Both the position numbers and the translations under genes were made by a program. 64,000 nucleotides of DNA from assembly GCA_021234535.1 (NCBI GenBank), contig CM037833.1:21635738-21699737 (forward strand), given 5' to 3'. The notes beneath the pieces were generated by a model. The model was not told the DNA's origin. It ran no database searches and was given only the letters and a program-made list of their open reading frames with translations. Origin of the DNA: Stichopus chloronotus (taxonomy: Eukaryota; Echinodermata; Holothuroidea; Aspidochirotida; Stichopodidae). This document shows, one piece after another, positions 22,421 to 33,849 of the stretch; the stretch's first letter is position 1, and each line of letters begins with the position of its first letter.

Positions 22421-23112
22421 TCAAAGGATTGTTTTCTGCTCATGCAGTTCCTTAAACATTATTCGTCTTAGGTTTGTCATTGATACTTGATCACTTTTGA
22501 ATGAAAACTTATTATTGAACAAAATACATTTACTCGCGATACAAATGTGTATTCGACAGTTCCACCCTTCCACTTGAGTCGGATAATGAAAGACGTTATG
22601 GAGCAGGGTGTATGAATTACCAACATAATGTGATGTTCGTAATGTCATTGCAAACAAGTGGCAAGAAATTATCATTGTGAATCGACTTAGTGCACGTTTA
22701 GTATTCTCTGATAAACTACGACCCATGGGGTCTAACACATCGACATACAGGGTAGACGACACACTGTACAGGAACAATATCCAATGTTGCTGCTTCTCAT
22801 AATATTGACATAAAATGATGTCGTAATGCTGAATATATTCTTGTGTAATAATCCAGTAGTTACACAGGCTCGAACACATGACTTAACTGTAAGCTGTTGC
22901 TGAGACATCTGTTGATGAATATCAGTAGTGAGAATAAGAACCTTTGATTTACAATTACGAGATAACAGTGTTAAATATTGATGACTTATGTCATCGGACA
23001 ACCAGCTTCTTCGAGATAGCAACCGTTTGTATTCGTGGTTAACAGAAACTGCACATTTAATATGCTTCCCTGCAATTGCATTAAAATTTATGTAATCACC
23101 GGTCAGTTCCAT
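22421..23112 (-). pseudogene. Ulp1-like (C48) cysteine protease domain
   Basis: Two frames join near 22865. The first (22732-23112) has RRSWLSDDISHQYLTLL, the typical entry of an Ulp1 domain. The second (22421-22879) has KQQHWILFLY with His at 22784-22786, VLDPMG with Asp at 22730-22732 and TQVEGWNCRIHIC with Gln and with Cys at 22556-22558. H-D-Q-C is the full catalytic set of SUMO-specific and adenain-like proteases. The domain forms the C-terminus of the transposon protein. It could remove SUMO from host or transposon proteins, or process the polyprotein; both are inference. One frameshift joins the two halves. Confidence 0.75.
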
Positions 23113-23765
23113 GTGTGTTGCTTTACAATTTCATGCATATTAAATCTCACAATGTTAGATTCGTTATCTTCAAGGCGAACGCGTTCATACCAACAAATTA
23201 AAACGTTGCTAGTGACCACAGTGCTATCTAGGTCTTCTCTAATATAACCTCGCCTGTCCACGTGTCATAAAATGGAGCACCTTTAATGCAATATTTGACT
23301 GGAAGAGCTTGCCTTTCATCGTTCATGACACTTTCCTGAAGTAGATAGAAATGGTTTGCCATTACTTTAAAGTCCGCAGAGGAATATACTTACTTGGACG
23401 TATTGTGGACAAAGTACAAGACGACCGTTTTGAACATATTCACGGTGACAACATTTTCTGTCAGGTTCAATTTTTAAAAGTTGATTTTGAACAATCGATG
23501 AGTCACAGAAATTACTCACAACAATAGAACAAATTACTTTCTGCAATAAACCCACACGTGTATTACAGATACTACAACTACTATTGCTGATAGAGCAGGC
23601 ATTCAAATAACTGACAAATCTTCGTGATAGGTCATAGGTGACCTATACAACTCATCTTTTGACATAATATGCATATCACCATCATATTTTGTACAGCATG
23701 AGGTTGTTTTTAGATAAGACTGGATTTTTCAATAATTTCTTCTTGGTAACATGTTGTAGAGACAC
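23113..23765 (-). pseudogene. Cys-rich linker between USP and Ulp1 domains
   Basis: The frame at 23367-23606 has CSISNSSCSICN, a long linker and RKCCHREYVQNGRLVLCPQ: eight or more Cys in 79 residues in paired spacing, so zinc binding is plausible. Below it (about 23200-23360) the phrase KYCIKGAPFYDTWTGE can be read. I recognise no named domain. It lies in the same gene as its neighbours. Confidence 0.45.
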
Positions 23766-24975
23766 CTAAATAAGCACATTCTTCTTTTCCGACAGCATCT
23801 TTCTCGCCATAGGATACTCCACCAGTATCAAAATATGGAAAAGAAGTATGTGAAACATCTTCCATGCTATTTGAATGGGTGCTTGGTGAGCGATTCGGAA
23901 TGAAAGAATCTGGAGATGCATTATATTTACAAACTGATCCAACAGGATTAACAATAGCTTGTTTGGAACATTCACTCTTTTCATATATAACAATGTAAGC
24001 ATTGGACGATGTTTCCCTTTGACTATACGAACGACATACAGAATCATCTAGGACAACATATTTACCATTTTCTTTGAAAACGTAAGAGAAGTGCCCTGAT
24101 GTTGAAACCTGTCCATGATGTTGGACTATTGATTGTAGTTAATACTGAACTCGGTTACCACTATTTAATGGATACATGCTAAGAAAGTTTGGAATGTTAA
24201 TTTCCATGTGATTTTTTTTTGTTTGTAGCCGGTACATTTCTATTTGTTATTAGTATCAGCACTTCTGGAACTTCATAGGAAGAAATCTTACGAACGAAAT
24301 TGTTTTTATAAGGAAGTGTCATGCAGTCACCGTTGTTACAGATCGATCTAGCATCTGTTTCATTGAAGAAATCGTGTAATAGGTCTTCAACTGACGCATA
24401 TTTTGACATACTACGCTCATCGGATAGATTAAGATATATAACATGTCTCTTCTACAAACGCTCTCCGTGATGAGGCACAATTTTTACATTTCATTTGTCA
24501 TGTTTACTATATTCACTGTATTTAGCTGCTTGAGCAAAGGTACTAGTGCCAACTGCAGATATTCACATGAATCCTTCTCCCTTCCTAGTTTGAAGTTGCA
24601 GTTGTTACAAGATATCTCCACGAGTGGTCTGATATGGTCCATTTTGATTAGGGGATATTTCTTTTCAATCAACACCTTACAAAAGTCAAGAGTAGCGACA
24701 AATAAGTCGTATTGATTGTGTTCTCTTGCTACAAGGTCATCGATTTCATTTTCTTTAAGACGACGTAGGCAGAAAAGACGGTAAATACATTGAATAGTTG
24801 CATTGAACCAGCAATTGTTCAAAGAATTCTCCGTTAAAGTTATATTACTAGCGTTATCATCATTTAACTTGCATTTCTTCTCAACGTCAGGTATTAAAGC
24901 AGGATTATTTTTTGGTGCCTTTTGAAAAATCCCTTCCTGTGTGTGTCGATATTTCTTCTGCCAAGCTTCTTCCAC
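23766..24975 (-). pseudogene. USP-type (C19) deubiquitinase domain
   Basis: The Cys box reads ENSLNNCWFNATIQCIYRL (catalytic Cys codon 24811-24813), close to the consensus N-x2-N-x-C-Y-x-N-A/S-x-L-Q. A finger-like part follows (SCNNCNFKLG; DARSICNNGDCMTLP). The His box is HHGQVSTSGHFSYVF (His codon 24091-24093), followed by KYVVLDDS with the third catalytic acid. All parts of a USP are in order, though the domain is short. Ubiquitin-specific proteases remove ubiquitin from proteins. Frameshifts lie near 24450 and in the A-run near 24218, and a stop at about 24140. The domain sits between the transposase core and the Ulp1 domain. Confidence 0.8.
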
Positions 24976-26786
24976 AGTTTTTGTGTCGTGCCTTTTTTTT
25001 GTTTTTTACTATATGAACTGATAATCTGGTCACTGTATCGTCTTTGTATTCCAATTAAGTCTTCACAATAAACAGTGAGAAATTCATCGACACGTTTGAT
25101 ATTACGACTCCCGAATTGGTTAAATTTGAGAACTTTCATTCTAGATTCAGCATGTCCAATTGTTCGTTGTATAGATTCAGGTTTACGACTTTCAGCTATT
25201 ATGTTATTGCTATCGAAGTTTTTCGGGCTGTTATGCCTATTTAAGTCCCCAAGAAGCAATCCGGACTAGAAAGCGGCTGACGGCAGAAGGATAGTTTACA
25301 ATTCTTTCATAAACACTGGAGAGTAATATGGATTGGATGCATAAATTTGTTTACCTAACTCGGTTAGCGTTGAATTGGTTATGAGATTGCGAAAAATGAC
25401 GCAAACGGTGATTTCGCCCTTGTCAAATAATCTTCCTCGGTGAAATCACTACACAAGAAATTATCATCCACGACGTCAGCACCGGATGGTTTCAAACGGT
25501 CGGTATCCTCACTAAAATTATCACTTTGACCAATCAAGGAGATTGTATGTGAAAGAAAATCCGTAGACTTTTCACTGTCGGAGACAAGGTCAAATTCTGT
25601 AATACAACTGCTAAGTTACGTAAAATTATTGCGAAATCAGAAATGGTATCCGAGTTTAACAAAAGGCTAATACAGTACATGCCAAATATGTACTTGCTCT
25701 TATAGTGTTTACATAAACTTTTAGCATTTTGCATGAAGTGGCTGCAACACGCATGTGGTATGGTCAATTCTCTGTCTTTAGATGTTCCATTACCACTTAC
25801 AATCCTCCAAGCTCTACTGTAAAATTCGGAGAGGGATTCTTGATTAAACACATTCAGGGCTGCGAGCAAGAATACCCCGGCTCTGTCACTGTTAATTTGT
25901 TTTGGACGTGAGCAGTTTGAATGCCCATATAGCTGTTTCTCCTGATGCCTGAATACATGTAACCAATTTAGAATTGTTGGGAGACTATGACTTGATGACA
26001 CCAAGATATATTGACTGGAAGAGTAGTTTTTCTAGGAGTAATACTTCTAACACATAGTTCGTAATATAAAATTCTGTTTGAAGTTAAAGATGAATTTACG
26101 CATCCGCCTGTGGCTTCCCAAAATACCGTGTCACGTGAACACATATCGTGCCACATCCGAACTCCTACCTCTGTAAAACATATCGCATAACAGGGTATAC
26201 AAGATATTTGTTGCACAAAGCCTTTAACTTTACTTTCTGGGGGTGATGACATAATTTGAGTTTCACGTATACATTTTAAACTACGGAGCTCATCCATATC
26301 ATGTCGCTTACAAGTATTGGCCTCACTTGACATTTTTTGAAACACATGCTCCGTTCTACCGGAAGCGTCCCTATATCCTACTTCAAAAACGTTCGTTTTT
26401 GTGTTCGCGAGACGCTTTATGTGGAGTTTAAACGGCTTAACGCCCAATGAAAATAATTCACGGTAATCTCTACGCATTTGACCTCGAATTGGTTAGACTA
26501 GCACATGTTTGTTTATCTGAATGCATCATCTTACCACTGTAGTATACATTACAAGTACGATCTGGTTTTAATACGATGCGAACAGATATACTGCAATCCA
26601 GAAATCCAGAAGAGCACACCTACCAACGGCAGAAAACAGAGGTCCGTTACTTCTCCTCAGCTTAGATGATGTCACTTTATGCCATTTGAACTTAATTGCA
26701 CAATATGGATTTGAAAGTTTCATATGCTCCATGAAAAGATTTTGCCACTCTCCGCTAGCAAAACATCTCCCTTTCCTAGTTTGCAT
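24894..26786 (-). pseudogene. MULE/KDZ-like DDE transposase core
   Basis: In order: GRCFASGEWQNLF...GPLFSAVGRC (26568-26786); GVKPFKLHIKRLANTKT...VFWEATGGCV (25968-26477); SSSHSLPTILNWLHVFRHQEKQLYG...INSDRAGVFLLAALNVFN...IPHACCSHFMQNAK (25534-26004); and RTIGHAESRMKVLKFNQF (24894-25259). I read the Asp of NSDRAG (25885-25887) and the Glu of GHAES (25146-25148) as second and third catalytic residues. The first should be in WxATG and is Glu (codon 26115-26117). CCSHF matches the C-x2-H after the second acid in Mutator-like transposases. Breaks: a stop near 26483, a one-base shift near 26010, and stops and shifts at 25262-25400. The core reads on into the USP domain. Confidence 0.7.
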
Positions 26787-26857
26787 AAGTCTTCCCCATG
26801 CTATCTTTGATAATTAAAAAGTTGCAATTTGGGGGACTTTAAATTCCGTGAGAAATT

Positions 26858-27489
26858 TACTCGTTTTTTTTTACTTCCTGATATTTTAAAGCATTTTGGG
26901 TACTCTTAGTTATGGCTGTCAGTCTTTCCTGCTTGTCATCTGAATCTGATAAAATATTGACGTCATAATCGTGTAAGGGTGGAGTTTTCATCTTTTTGAC
27001 ATCCTCTTTTTTCGTTTTTTTTTTTTTCTGGAATGTCGGTATTCCTTTATGTGGAACAAATGAATCTACTAAACTGTCTTTACTGCCATTTACTTCCGAC
27101 TTACTTTCGTTCTCCTGACATTTAGGGATTTCATTCAGTGTAAGGGTGATGTCTGTGCATGAAGTTCCTTCCTCCTGGGGTTGTTTCTTGAGAATCTGAA
27201 TGTCTTTTTGTGGAACATATGAATCTTCTAAACCGTCTTTAATGTCTATTATTCCAGTTTCGTTGGTTTAATTTGTGTCTTGTCTCGTTGACTTTACATT
27301 GATATGTGCCGAGTCATGCGTTACAACTTTAGAATGTGATTTTGGAAATATTGTGTCATTTTCATCTGTGTCAATATGATCGTGTACATATTCCGTACAT
27401 GACTTTTTGTCATTATTTACATTATGAACGTTATTTTCTTTCAAAGTTTTTTCGGTCATAGTAGGTACATCAATGTCACGTGATGGCAC
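26858..27489 (-). pseudogene. N-terminal charged region of the transposon protein
   Basis: From ATG at 27487-27489 the frame runs for about 210 codons with one in-frame TAA (27268-27270). The peptide is charged and of low complexity, with two similar blocks (DGLEDSYVPQKDIQ and DSLVDSFVPHKGIP) and a Lys run (KKKKTKKEDVKK) that could act as a nuclear signal. It ends with TAA at about 26858. It starts only a few bases from a subterminal repeat unit, so the repeat may hold the promoter. No named domain. Confidence 0.5.
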
Positions 27490-27957
27490 TAGTCGGGCCC
27501 CTCAAGTAACTCCATAACTTGAAGTAATCATTTTTGAAAAAAAAACTATTTTGCTACATTACGTAACCGTTTACACAGAGATTGTGTAGTGGTCTTTTAC
27601 ATGGAAAAACTTCATGGTCACTTTTGGTCAAGAAATAAGTTTTGTTACCAAGGGTAGACCTATACCACCTGAAAGTAGAACCCTTCTACCTTCTGGTGTT
27701 ACTAGGCAGACATCTCAAGTAACTCCATAACTTGAATTAATCATTTTTGAAAAAAAAAATCTATTTTGATACATTATGTAACCGTATGCACAGAGATTGG
27801 GCAGCGGTCATTTACATGGAAAAACTTCATGTCACTTTGGTCAAGAAATAAGTTTTGTTACCAAGGGTAGACTTATACCACATGAAAGTAGAACCCTTCT
27901 ACTTTCTGGTGTTACTAGCCGGACCTCTCAAGTAACTCCATAACTTGAATTAATCAT
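27487..27957 (-). repeat. Two subterminal units in reverse orientation
   Basis: Two copies of the 19777-21850 unit read on the minus strand; ggtcacttttggtcaagaa occurs near 27615 and a shortened copy near 27833. They are placed directly upstream of the coding region. Confidence 0.92.
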
Positions 27958-28585
27958 TTTTGGTTTCGATGAAAGAGAAACCTATGTATTCACGATGGCG
28001 TGTGTATATGTGCGTGGATGTGTTTGTGTGTGTGACACGTAGCTTGTTAACACGATATCCGAAGAAGGGGGAAGGTCTGAATGTTTTCAAACTTGGTACA
28101 TGGATGTCCCAAAGTGATAGGAAGAACCCTATTATTTTTGGTTGGGTCAAAGGTCATTTGGGGTCACCAGGGCTCAAACTCTGAAAACCTTATTAACACA
28201 TTATCTTGAGATGTGTAGATGCATTATCATCAGAGGAAGAAGCCTATTGTTTTTGGTGGGGTCAAAGGTCATTTGAGGTCAACAGGGTTGAGACCCTGAA
28301 AACTTCGTTAGCACGATATCTTGAGATAGGAAACTTGGATGAATGTCACAGTGGGTATGTAGATGTGTTATTGTCAGAGGAAGAACCCTATCGTTTTTGG
28401 TGGGGTCAAAGGTCATTTGAGGTCACTGGAGGTCAGACCCCAAAAACATTGTTAATACAATATCTTGAGATAGGAAAGTGTGATGCATGTCATACTTGGT
28501 GTGTAGATGCAGTTGGGTCAAAGGAAAAGGAAAAACGGAATCGTTTTCTGTGGGGGTCGAAGGCCATCAGAGGTCATAACATACA
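27957..28585 (+). repeat. DR1-bearing interspersed repeat, copy 1
   Basis: Begins tttttggtttcgatg, passes a tgtgtg-rich leader, and continues with ~115-145-base units of the type acacgatatc...ttgag...ccctatt-ttttggtggggtcaaaggtcatttg. GGGTCAAAGGTCA occurs at 28144-28156, 28259-28271 and 28403-28415. It interrupts the right subterminal repeats of the large transposon exactly where the last unit breaks off. Open frames here are repeat-derived. Confidence 0.85.
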
Positions 28586-28589
28586 AAAA

Positions 28590-30100
28590 AACATGTAAAC
28601 ACACTTTTTACAAAGGGGAGATGGAGTTTAGATGGAATACATACACATATCATTTTTGGTTTTGATGTGGGTCTGAGGTCATCTGAGTACAAAATGTTAG
28701 GACCTTTGCTGGTGTTGTTTCACTTTTCTGTTTTTTCCTATGGGTAGAAGGTATTTGAGCTCCCTTGCAAGCAAAGGCTGGCAATACTTGCACATTTAGG
28801 AAGTTCCAATTTGAAAACTTTTATCTGTCAGTCAGGTTATAAAGTGTACAGTAGTTGCTGTACTAATTTTACAAGTCTTTGACCTATAATGATAAAACTT
28901 CATCTATGCATCTTCAGCTGGCATTACGCTGCTTTCTGAAAAAATATGTCTGAAAACATCTGTAAAGTATCTGAAAGCCCAATTTGGTTGATTTAAGTTC
29001 AGCAGGTAACATGCACCCTTACGTTTCTTCAGTATTTAGTCCACGAATCAGCAGTACAGTATTTGGTATCATGCTTCTTTTGTTTTGACAGTTAAAAGTG
29101 GTCACTTATATAGTTCGCAAAGCCATAATTGGCTTCTAATTCCATCTGAGTCATTTTTTTGTCTGAAAATGGTGATTGACCAATGACCTCTGTTGAAAAT
29201 GGGGAGAAAAGGTTGACCTGCTTTCCCAGAGGAATCACTATCTGAAATACAGCTCTCCTTCTGTCATCAAACAATGTGGAATAGATTTGTTTTCTGAAGT
29301 GGAGATTTACATCAAAGATTTCTTTGAGGAAAAAGTCTTATTGTACTGTACAATAGAGATATTTGGTCATGTGATGGGGTACATGGCGGAATTTATGTAG
29401 TTGATATCATTAGCAATCATTTCAACTGTCATATGAGTATATCTCTTGTTCCTGGAAAATTTGTACTGTACCTAGGGTACCACTGTACATGCTAGAGAAT
29501 TCTTGGCCTCCAGTGTTATCTTACATTACATGTGTGCAGTAGGTATTGGAAAATAATGTACAGTATTAATGGCTTCATCTGGTAGCCTGTGGTTACTACA
29601 GTATATTGCATGTATTAGTGGCAAGGAATCACTTAGCCTCTTGGCTTTCTTGTTAACTGAAAAAGTTGCGTATTTTAACCAATCAGATTCTTTGTCTCAT
29701 AGCATTTCAGTAGGTTGCACTTTTCTTCAACAAATCAAAAAGCGCGTACTGTAATACAGGATGTAAACACTGATTTGTCAACATAAAAAGCAGAGCTCTT
29801 GGAGGAAGATGACGTGTTTTGCCCATATTTGTGGGATTCATGGCGATATTAGACCAATTCTAACGAGATGCGTGGTTGAAATGTATCTTTTCAGTTAGTT
29901 TGTGGAAAGATTGAGAAGGAAATCAGGCGAAGATACTAGAATATTTCATTAACGAGTTTGCCGAAGTTATCGATAGTACAACACTAACGATTAACGTTAG
30001 TACGTATGTTAGGCCTGACACAGTACAGTTAAAGATATCCTAACCATACCACAGCCTGGAGGGTGTCACAGATTAGATTGTGCCATTGACAGACATCATA
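28590..30100. other. No gene seen
   Basis: Short frames only. A 60-codon minus frame (29092-29274) has no recognisable domain. The stretch may be a later insertion in the right arm of the large transposon. Confidence 0.4.
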
Positions 30101-30104
30101 CTTT

Positions 30105-30400
30105 GTAGATGGATTTATTGATCAAAGGAAGAACCGAATTGTTTTAAAGGGGTCACCTGTGGTCGAACCCCGAAAATCACATTAACACAATATCTTCAAG
30201 TAGGAAACTTTGCTGAATGTCATACTTCAAATGTAGATGTATTTTCATCACAGGAGGCAACCTTACTGTTTTCAGTGGGGGTCAAGGTCATCTGAGTAAC
30301 TAGAGTCAAAACTCTAAACCTCATTAACATGATGTCTTTTGATAAATAAAGCAGAAATGAAACTCAAATACCTTGTTAACATAATACAGGAACCTTGGGA
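30105..30400 (+). repeat. Degenerate relative of the DR1-bearing repeat
   Basis: Two decayed units with acattaacacaatatcttcaag...aggaaactt and agtgggggtcaaggtcatctgag. The leader of the longer copies is missing. Confidence 0.6.
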
Positions 30401-30559
30401 TGAATATTATACCTAATATAAAGTAGATGTGCAATGATTTCCATGATCAACACAAAACTATATTTTGCCAACACATTCAGATTTACCCGTGCACAAAGAA
30501 AAGAGATAACATTTCATTATTCAGAACCATCGAAACCACAATGCATTTTGGCATTCTGG

Positions 30560-30785
30560 TTGAAAAAAAATCTGTTTTGATATATTACGTAACCGTATAC
30601 ACAGAGATTGCTTAGCGGTCATTTACATGGAAAAACTTCATGATCACTTTTGGTCAAGAAACAAGTTTTGTTACCAAGGATAGACCTATACCACATGAAA
30701 GTAGAACCCTTCTACTTTCTGGTGGTACTAATCGGGCCTCTCAAGTAACTCCATGACTCGAATTATTTTTGAAAATAAAAAAAAA
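30560..30785 (-). repeat. Third subterminal unit in reverse orientation
   Basis: One further copy of the transposon's ~210-base unit on the minus strand (ggtcatttacatggaaaaac, gatcacttttggtcaagaaa, ctaatcgggcctctcaagtaa). It is separated from the other two by the DR1 repeat and about 1.5 kb. Another remnant (ccttctactttctggtgata, tcggacatctcaa) is at about 31015-31080. Confidence 0.9.
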
Positions 30786-30901
30786 AAATATTGTGATATA
30801 TTTTGTAGTGGTTATTATTTTTTTTAAACAAATTCAACGTCCGTCTTTTACTCAAAAGAAAAAAAGAAATGCTGATTTGAAAAAAGAACCGATTTGGCAG
30901 A

Positions 30902-31005
30902 CCTGTAATCATCTGACAGTGTATCGTAAACTTGGTAACCCCCTTTGACTTAAGCACTGTTGTCGGTATCCTGTAGCATGTCCTAGTGGCTGCTGACTGA
31001 CTACA
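30902..31005 (-). repeat. Right outer inverted repeat
   Basis: Reverse complement of 18905-19013 (gtaatcatctgacagtgta, ggtaaccccctttgactta, tcggtatcctgtagcatg). Weaker matching recurs at 31280-31320 (agtggctgctgtt, gctaccttca), so the true end may lie there. Confidence 0.85.
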
Positions 31006-31084
31006 AAAGTGTATCCCTTCTACTTTCTGGTGATACTAATCGGACATCTCAACTAATTCCATAACTTAAATGATCATTTTTTCA

Positions 31085-31800
31085 TTTCAAAGTAGTCAAA
31101 AATTATTTTTAGTACCAGTACCGAGCTTAAACCTGTGCCACGTAATTAAAAGAGGAATCTTTCTACTTTATTGGCCGCTCTGTTTACATCTCTGACACAG
31201 TGTCCGCAACTCACGTCGTAGTGCACGAACATTTTTGGCCAGCTGCCAAGGCAGTACACACAATTACGTATGCACTAGTGGCTGCTGTTAATGTCTGCTA
31301 CCTTCAATCAGGTCGAAACCGCAGCTAAGGATACGATCAGTCCAGGGTTGCCAGGTTCTGTACAGAGCAATCGGCCAAATGAGTGTTGAAAATCTGCCAA
31401 ATTAGCATTTACCGGCCAAATCTGACTCGGAGAACAGTACCACTTCGGACCCAAAACGCACAAAAAAAATTAACAATTTACATACCACCCGTGTGATATA
31501 ATCAGCTTGTTACACAAATAATTTCTGTTAGCGGCATTTTATGGGACAATATAATAACTTTGATTAAAGGCTGTATTGCATCACCGTAAGATGTATTTTT
31601 ACCTCCCGGAAAGCAAAATTCTCAACTGGTTCTAAGTTACAGTACTCTTAGATTGACAGCAAATTCGAAAGATGCAGAGCAGCTCGTATTACACAGCGTA
31701 CACAGGGATCCATTGTTTTGGTTACACATGTGGAGGAATTTCAGACAGGCTGAGGGAGGGACTAGAGATAGGTGGTTGGGAGAATTGAAACTGTCTGGGG
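31085..31800. other. No gene seen
   Basis: No coding region. Apart from the remnant of the outer inverted repeat near 31280-31320 nothing stands out. Confidence 0.4.
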
Positions 31801-31804
31801 TGAT

Positions 31805-32205
31805 AAGTTTTTGGTTTCGATTATAATCGTAACCTTTGTAATCATGCATGGGTGTGTGTGTATGTATGTTTGTGACGCCCTACCTTGTAAACACGATATC
31901 TCAAGAAGGGAAGCTTGGAGAGATCTCATATTCAGTATGTAGGTGTGCCACATTGGGTAGAAGAGCCCTATTGTTTTTGGTGGAGGTCAAAGGTCATTTG
32001 GGGTCAACAGCGGTCAAATTGTGAAAACCTTGTAAACACGATATCTCAAGTAGGGAAGCTTGGACAGATCTCATATTTGGTATGTAGGTATACCACATTA
32101 AGTAGAAGAACCCTATTGTTTTTGGTGGAGGTCAAAGGTTATTTGGGGTCAACAGGGGTCAAATTGTGAAAATCTTTTAAACACGATATCTTGGAGGAGA
32201 TTCGG
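31805..32205 (+). repeat. DR1-bearing interspersed repeat, copy 2
   Basis: Same leader as copy 1 (ttttggtttcgat, then a tgtgtgtgtatgt stretch and gtgacgccctacc), then two ~145-base units. AGGTCAAAGGTCA, a perfect DR1, is at 31984-31996; the second unit has AGGTCAAAGGTTA at 32129-32141. Confidence 0.88.
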
Positions 32206-32209
32206 GCAC

Positions 32210-33675
32210 TTGTTCTCTCTCCGAAAATTGAAGAGTTCAGTATACCTACGCAACATATAGTACAGCATGCCTAATACGCCACTCTGTAATAATGCAAATA
32301 ATGTTTTATCTGATTAATGTATGTTATTTGCTGTGTGTGATGGGGCAAGTGTTAATGTTGATCCCTGAAATTAGAAAAAGAAAATTCATCGGATGGAAAA
32401 CAAATGTTTTAATGCCCTGGCATAATTGTATGTGCACATAGATAATGTGCAAGCACATCCACTCTATTTCTAGCACTGAGCTGAAGAGTGGACAGATCCA
32501 ATGTCAATCCAAAAATATGTAAAATGCTGTGAAATAGAAATTTATCACTGCCTGCATGCAGTTTAGCATACGCCACCCCTTGACAATGTGTCTGCCACAT
32601 TAGGGAACTGTCTTGCGTGCCTACTTCCATACCTTTTCTGCTTATAGGCCTGGTTCTCCTTACTTGTCCTATTCCCTTCTTTGTACTGTTGGTCTTGAAA
32701 GAATTGTATGAAATGAAGTACTTTGTTGGCTCTGTAAGCATTCAATGAGTAGCATTCTTTTTTTCATTCAAAATGCTAGGTTTGGGAGAGAAGACTGTGA
32801 TCATTATCCTCCCACCATCAGCTTTCAGCAGTCCTTATTCACAATGAACCTCAAGAACTTTTAGGATTGTAGTCCGATTCTACATGTCACTCACCTCAAA
32901 ACCCAGTGATAAGGGTGATTTTCTTTTCACTCTAAGGTAAATAATGGGAACTAAGATAAATCTGTTAAAGATTAATAAAACAGCACACCTACCACATTCC
33001 TTAAATTCCTGAGGAGTGTAATTTGTAAAACATCTTAACCTTGTAAGGACAGTACTGCACATACAAATTCTTCAAACTTAGAAATTTACCAATATGGTAC
33101 AGCAACTCAGAAATTCATGATTCTCTTGTACAATGTTGATGGTTTCTCAATAATACTCTATATGCCTCTCCTGCAGAGTGTCTTGTACAATGTTGATGGT
33201 TTGTTATAATGATACTCTGTTAGTGGGTTATCTTAGAGTGTACATGAATTTGTAGTGTAGTGTTCCATTTGGGCCCTGCGTCCAAAGTTGTGAAATACTA
33301 CAAGCGTTTTCTCCTCATACTTTAAAAGTACCCCTTTAAATGTCATTCAGCATCTCAAATATCCCTATAATACATGAAAGATAACTGAAACCCATTGTAG
33401 TTTTAAGGTATACATGTAGATCTAGACATTAAACGGGCACTTTGAATTTATTCAGTAAGCCTTCCCAAACTTTTCATGTTTGTATAAAGGTGGCTGTAAG
33501 GGTTCTACGTACTGATACTACTCAATGGTCAAGCGTGTGACACATGCAAATGAACATTAATGAGCGAGTATTTATGATTTGGTTTTGGAAAATTTGCATT
33601 TTACATTATTACTACTTCATATGCCCACAGCTAGTGCAAACCAGGTAGAAAATGTACAAAATAGACAGTTTCATA
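32210..33675. other. No gene seen; short local duplication
   Basis: The phrase tcttgtacaatgttgatggtt occurs twice (about 33123 and 33180), each followed by a version of taatgatactct, so a ~60-base duplication is present. Frames at 32409-32745 have no recognisable domain. Confidence 0.4.
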
Positions 33676-33849
33676 ATTATTGAATGTCATACATGATATT
33701 GATGCAATTAAAAACATTGTAGTTTGGTCGTGCCTGTTCAATGTACCACAAATTCATTGACGAAGATCCAACTTCTGTACTGTTAGTTCTCAGTCGCCCT
33801 CCTCTTCTTAGGCCAGCCGACAACCAGTTCTTCCGAAAGTGACTCCTCT

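Larger units (their letters stand above)
18905..31005 (-). mobile_element. Large DNA transposon encoding DDE transposase, USP and Ulp1-like proteases
   Basis: Bounded by an inverted repeat (18905-19013 against 30902-31005) about 12 kb apart. Inside it lie ten direct ~210-base units on the left (19777-21850) and three units of the same sequence in reverse orientation on the right (27487-27957 and 30560-30780). The minus-strand coding region between them encodes a MULE/KDZ-like DDE core, a C19 deubiquitinase and a C48 Ulp1-like protease. Inverted subterminal arrays fit transposase-binding ends. The right part (27958-30550) seems swollen by later insertions. KDZ (Zisupton) elements are known to carry Ulp1-type domains; I do not know of one with a USP domain as well. 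The coding region has stops and shifts, so this copy is dead. Confidence 0.65.

Noticed and set aside
28206..28598. 130-codon frame with repeated EEEAYCFWWGQRSFEV-like phrases
   Set aside because: The phrases are the DR1-bearing repeat read in one frame; the same words occur in 31915-32169. Not a protein gene.
18905..31005. Maverick/Polinton as identity of the large element
   Set aside because: Polintons also carry a cysteine protease and long inverted repeats, but no DNA polymerase B, packaging ATPase, capsid or retroviral-type integrase is seen here. The protease is Ulp1-like and follows a DDE core.
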